DNA of 8,451 bases from Caulobacteraceae bacterium (lineage in GTDB: Bacteria > Pseudomonadota > Alphaproteobacteria > Caulobacterales > Caulobacteraceae), in the NCBI GenBank assembly GCA_003136615.1, contig PLFA01000117.1, positions 567 to 9,017 of the forward strand. Direction: 5' to 3'. The notes below the pieces were generated by a model. The model saw nothing but the letters and a program-made list of their open reading frames with translations. It had not been told where the DNA came from and ran no database searches. The position numbers and the translations under genes were made by a program. Below are positions 5,717 through 8,451 of this stretch, piece by piece (positions within the stretch are counted from its first letter, which is position 1; every line of letters begins with the position of its first letter).

Positions 5717-7072
5717 TTAGGCGCTTGCGTCGCGCAGCGCGAGGGCCTGGCGAATTTCACCCTGCCGATGGGCGTCCAGGCGCCAGCCAATGACGCATGC
5801 GGCGCCCATCATCACGAAGGCGGTGGGGCCCGCGATGAAGGCCCAGCTCAGGTTGTTCAGGGCCTGGGGCGTATTGTGCGCGCCGTCGGCGGGATTGAAA
5901 CCCAGGCGGGCGAGCAGGGGGAACGTCAGGCCGATGGAGAAGGCCGCCGCTATCTTCTGGGCCAGACCATTGACCGCATACAGAAGGCTCAGGCGCTCCC
6001 GGCCCTGATCCAGTCTCACTTCGTCGCCGACATCGGCAAGCATGGCTTGGATCGTCAGGTTGAAGCTTGCCGCCATGGCGCCGGACCAAATCATCAGGGG
6101 CGCCGCCGCCAGGACATTGCCTTTGGGAACCACGAGGATCGCGGTCAGACCCACGGAAAAGCCGACCGCCGAAACCATGAGCGCGCGGTGCTTGCCAATG
6201 CGCCTGGAAAGCGCCGCCCCGCCCAGCGCCCCAGGCACGCCCGACAGAATAAACAGCGCGAGGAGCAGAGAGGCTTGCTGGAGGCTGTAGCGCCAGGCCT
6301 CGGTGAAAAAGAACAGATAGATCGCGCTCATCCAGCCTGGGCCGAGGGTGAGGGCCACCTGAGCGAAGAACAGACGTAACAGATCGGGCTTGGCGATCAC
6401 CGCCCAGACTTCGCGCAGCTCTGGCGACTTCGGCCCTTTCAGGGCTGGCGCCAAAACTTCCGGCGTCCGCAGCGCCGCCAGTCCCATGGTCAGCGGCGTC
6501 AGAATGATGATGAACCAGCCCATGGTCTGGACGCTCTGGGCATTGGTGCGCCCAAAGCTCTGTCCGAGAATAGGGATCAGCAGCACCGTCATCGCGCCGC
6601 CCACGCCCAGCGCGGTCATCACCCCAAAGAGGCGTGATCGCTCATGATACTGCGTAGCGAGTGTCGCGCCCCAGGCTGAGACCGACAGGACGGTGATCGA
6701 CATCCCAAGATAGAGAACCAGAAGCCAGATCGCGAGATAGGTCGCGTCGAAGCCGTGGGGCGCCATGAACAGCTTGTAGAGACCCAGCATCAGAACCGGC
6801 GCGCCGATGACCAGCCAGAATCGATATCGCCCGATGGGCGTGCGGGTGCGATCCATCGCCAGGGCCAGAAGGATGTCCACCGGGATGTCGAAAAGGCGCA
6901 CCCCCATCCACACCCCGCCGATGATCCCCATGCTCACGCCAAGGTGACCGGCGAAATAGGGCGGCAGGAACACGAAAACCGCGATGGACAGGGCGGCATA
7001 GGGTAGGTTGGCGGCCGTGAAGGTGAGAAGCGCCAGGGTGGAAAGACGCGAATTATCCTGGGCGCGCGTCAT
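5717..7072 (-). CDS. GPH-type (MelB-like) sugar:cation symporter, MFS superfamily
   Basis: This 451-residue, strongly hydrophobic protein of about twelve transmembrane helices belongs to the glycoside-pentoside-hexuronide:cation symporter family. The signature RLFDIPVDILLALAMDRTRT (59-78) followed by GRYRFW (81-86) corresponds to the helix 2-3 region of MelB. By eye alignment D62 and D66 match the cation-site residues D55 and D59, while MelB N58 is V65 and helix-4 D124 is replaced (about S130). Further family marks are QYHERSRLFG (141-150) and MLADVGDEVRLDQGRERLSL (344-363). The frame stays open upstream to 7309, but that part runs through kdoO; ATG 7072 fits, with AGGG about five bases upstream overlapping the kdoO stop. 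Only seven bases separate it from kdoO, so the two are almost surely one transcript. The substrate is unknown; a sugar or sugar acid is the family expectation. Confidence 0.9.
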   Translation of the reverse strand: MTRAQDNSRLSTLALLTFTAANLPYAALSIAVFVFLPPYFAGHLGVSMGIIGGVWMGVRLFDIPVDILLALAMDRTRTPIGRYRFWLVIGAPVLMLGLYKLFMAPHGFDATYLAIWLLVLYLGMSITVLSVSAWGATLATQYHERSRLFGVMTALGVGGAMTVLLIPILGQSFGRTNAQSVQTMGWFIIILTPLTMGLAALRTPEVLAPALKGPKSPELREVWAVIAKPDLLRLFFAQVALTLGPGWMSAIYLFFFTEAWRYSLQQASLLLALFILSGVPGALGGAALSRRIGKHRALMVSAVGFSVGLTAILVVPKGNVLAAAPLMIWSGAMAASFNLTIQAMLADVGDEVRLDQGRERLSLLYAVNGLAQKIAAAFSIGLTFPLLARLGFNPADGAHNTPQALNNLSWAFIAGPTAFVMMGAACVIGWRLDAHRQGEIRQALALRDASA

Positions 7073-7079
7073 CGTCGCC

Positions 7080-7928
7080 CTAGACCAGCGCCCGGCCCGT
7101 GATGCGCTCCAGAATTCGCGCCGGGGCGGCGGCGGGCTCGGCCATGGCCTCCAGAGGCAGATAGAAGGTCTGTTCCAGGGCATGCCGGCCCGCCATCGCC
7201 GCGTGAACGACGCTGTCGGTATAGACAATCCAGCTTGCGCCCGCCGGGAACAAGATGTCCCGCGCCCGGGCGGCGGACTGATAGGCGGGATCGAGCTTCG
7301 CCCCGTCATGAATGGCCAGCATCAGAAAGTCATAGGGCGTTCTGCGACTTCGCGTGATTCCCAGGGCCTGAAGGAGCTCCGCCTCGAATGGCAGGGGTCC
7401 ACGCTGGCGCGTCGCCCATCGCCTGGCATGATCCTCGAATCGCTCCCCCACCCGCCAATGGCGAGCCTCGCCGTCCGGGTTGATATTGGTGAAGACCCTT
7501 AGGATCCGTCGCCCACCCGTGGGTTGCGAGGCGAAGGCGTCCACATGCAGCCGGCGGTCATCCTTGCGCGGACTGACAGCCGCCCCATCCACCGCGCGCG
7601 GCCGAAAACTCGTCCGGCCCATCTCCAGGTAAGGCCCATAGCGAGGCGCAAGATCTAAAAGGGTCTGCCGCGCCCAGGCGCCATAGCGGGCGAGCAGGGC
7701 CTCAAGCCGCGCGGTCGCCGCCGCGTCCGCCTGGGCGCCGCGCAGACCACCGGGCCCAAGGCTGACATTCTTGGCGCGACCATCCCCAAGCGCGGGATCA
7801 AGCAGAGACTGTTCCTCAGCCCGGAGCGCGAAGGACGCCCCCGGCAGAACGATCAGTCCCTCGCGCTCAAGGCGACGAGCGAACCGGTCATCGGTGTCAT
7901 CAGCAGGGTGGTGAGCCGTCTGATCCAT
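7080..7928 (-). CDS. kdoO: Kdo hydroxylase homologue (Fe(II)/2-oxoglutarate dioxygenase)
   Basis: This 282-residue protein matches the Kdo hydroxylase family. Characterised members, known from Burkholderia and Yersinia, use Fe(II), 2-oxoglutarate and oxygen to hydroxylate the 3-position of Kdo in the lipopolysaccharide core, making Ko. Family motifs are KNVSLGP (53-59), SFRPRAVDG (107-115), SPRKDDRRLHVDAFASQP (119-136), GRRILRVFTNINPDG (139-153), HWRVGERFEDHA (157-168) and WIVYTDSVVHAAMAG (233-247). The likely iron ligands are H128, D130 and H242. No signal peptide is seen, as expected for an enzyme acting on lipid A-Kdo precursors in the cytoplasm. ATG 7928 has AGGG a few bases upstream. It heads a two-gene operon with the GPH symporter. 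The family assignment is strong; the exact acceptor is inferred. Confidence 0.88.
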   Translation of the reverse strand: MDQTAHHPADDTDDRFARRLEREGLIVLPGASFALRAEEQSLLDPALGDGRAKNVSLGPGGLRGAQADAAATARLEALLARYGAWARQTLLDLAPRYGPYLEMGRTSFRPRAVDGAAVSPRKDDRRLHVDAFASQPTGGRRILRVFTNINPDGEARHWRVGERFEDHARRWATRQRGPLPFEAELLQALGITRSRRTPYDFLMLAIHDGAKLDPAYQSAARARDILFPAGASWIVYTDSVVHAAMAGRHALEQTFYLPLEAMAEPAAAPARILERITGRALV

Positions 7929-8006
7929 GCCGCCCTGTCTATCGGTCGCGGGCTATGATGTTAATCGCGCTGTTGAGCATAGAGCGAAAGAGAGAATAGA
8001 GGCCCG
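7929..8006. promoter_or_regulatory. Divergent promoter region between kdoO and the truncated membrane-protein gene
   Basis: This 78-base gap is more AT-rich than the genes around it. On the minus strand TTAACA (7964 down to 7959) resembles a -35 box, with TAGACA (7941 down to 7936) 17 bases further as a weak -10 for kdoO. On the plus strand TATGAT (7954-7959) resembles a -10 box but lacks a matching -35, and TTGAGC (7973-7978) is another weak -35 candidate. AGAGG (7998-8002) is a ribosome binding site for the gene starting at 8007. These assignments are by eye and tentative. Confidence 0.35.
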
Positions 8007-8451
8007 ATGACCGCGTCTGATCGTCCGCACCTCGAGGATCATCTCATTCATGAGGCTTCGGGTCAGACTTTCGGCCGCCGTGAGGCGAGCGCGATTATCG
8101 CCGTGGGGAGCAATTCCCTCATGGTTCTGGGTGTCCTGCCGATTCTGCTCGGCGCCTTGGCCGACGCCCATCGCCTGTCGAACGCCCAAATCGGCCTCGC
8201 CGCCATGGCGGAGATTCTCACCATGGGAGTCTCCACGGGGATCGTGGGCCTGATGCGCCGGCCCCGGGGCTTAAGATGGATCGGGGGCGGCGCGAGCGTG
8301 GCCCTGGCCACGGCGGATCTGATCTGCACCCATCTTAGCGGCGCGGGCCTGATCGCCGCCCGGTGCGGAGCCGGCGCGGCCGAGGGCGTCCTCCTGTGGA
8401 TCACCATCGGTATGATCGTGCGCACCACCACGCCGGAGCGCTGGGCAGGCG
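8007..8451 (+). CDS. Major-facilitator-like membrane transporter, N-terminal part (cut by window end)
   Basis: An open frame from ATG 8007 continues past the window end without a stop, giving 148 residues. After a polar N-terminus (1-26) come about four hydrophobic segments: roughly 27-52 (AIIAVGSNSLMVLGVLPILL), 62-83, 90-108 and 114-138. The second is followed by the basic loop RRPRGLR (84-90), similar to the short positively charged loop between helices 2 and 3 of MFS proteins. The segment ADAHRLSNAQIGLAAMAEI (52-70) also suits an MFS first loop. I infer an MFS transporter but cannot name a substrate. AGAGG four bases upstream of the ATG supports this start. It is divergent from kdoO, 78 bases away, so the two may share regulation. 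The 3' part is missing only because the window ends. Confidence 0.75.
   Translation, partial: MTASDRPHLEDHLIHEASGQTFGRREASAIIAVGSNSLMVLGVLPILLGALADAHRLSNAQIGLAAMAEILTMGVSTGIVGLMRRPRGLRWIGGGASVALATADLICTHLSGAGLIAARCGAGAAEGVLLWITIGMIVRTTTPERWAG

Noticed and set aside
7073..7309. N-terminal extension of the symporter frame
   Set aside because: It overlaps kdoO in another frame, is Arg/Pro/Trp-rich and unlike any symporter N-terminus. ATG 7072 directly follows the kdoO stop.
7008..7502. 164-codon plus-strand frame opposite kdoO and the symporter start
   Set aside because: It is a shadow of two well-supported minus-strand genes, with no motif of its own.

Overview
The window is GC-rich (about two-thirds G+C by eye), and its genes are packed with gaps of at most about 110 bases. 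It looks like chromosomal DNA of a Gram-negative bacterium. A Kdo hydroxylase homologue implies lipopolysaccharide, and the style of the protein families suggests an alphaproteobacterium, possibly near Caulobacterales. That lineage call is inference. I see no RNA genes, insertion sequences, phage genes or CRISPR array, and no gene-free stretch longer than about 110 bases.

Left part (1-3670): an imperfect 17-bp tandem repeat at the window edge runs into the stop codon of ggt, a minus-strand periplasmic gamma-glutamyltransferase. Divergent from ggt is a P1-family (MEROPS S58, DmpA/NylC-like) aminopeptidase. Both are predicted to mature by self-cleavage that exposes an N-terminal threonine nucleophile, so this end reads as a peptide or amide hydrolysis pair. 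The peptidase converges on a minus-strand membrane protein of unknown function, and the two stop codons share the same CTAG.

Middle part (3753-5704): a minus-strand pair with a 4-base overlap encodes a family 2 glycosyltransferase followed by a family 11 (alpha-1,2-fucosyltransferase-like) enzyme. Together they probably build or cap a surface glycan. Divergent from them is a small lipoprotein gene whose 3' end contains a hairpin plus T-run resembling an intrinsic terminator inside the coding sequence.

Right part (5717-8451): a minus-strand operon of a Kdo hydroxylase homologue (kdoO) and a GPH-type sugar/cation symporter, then the start of a divergent, window-truncated membrane transporter-like gene.

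Taken together, 3753-7928 may be a small cell-envelope carbohydrate region (fucosyl-type transfer, Kdo hydroxylation, sugar-type transport). Joint function is inferred only from adjacency. No complete new system is obvious. The items most worth a second look are the in-gene terminator, the altered HxRR motif of the GT11 enzyme, the kdoO-symporter operon and the edge repeat.
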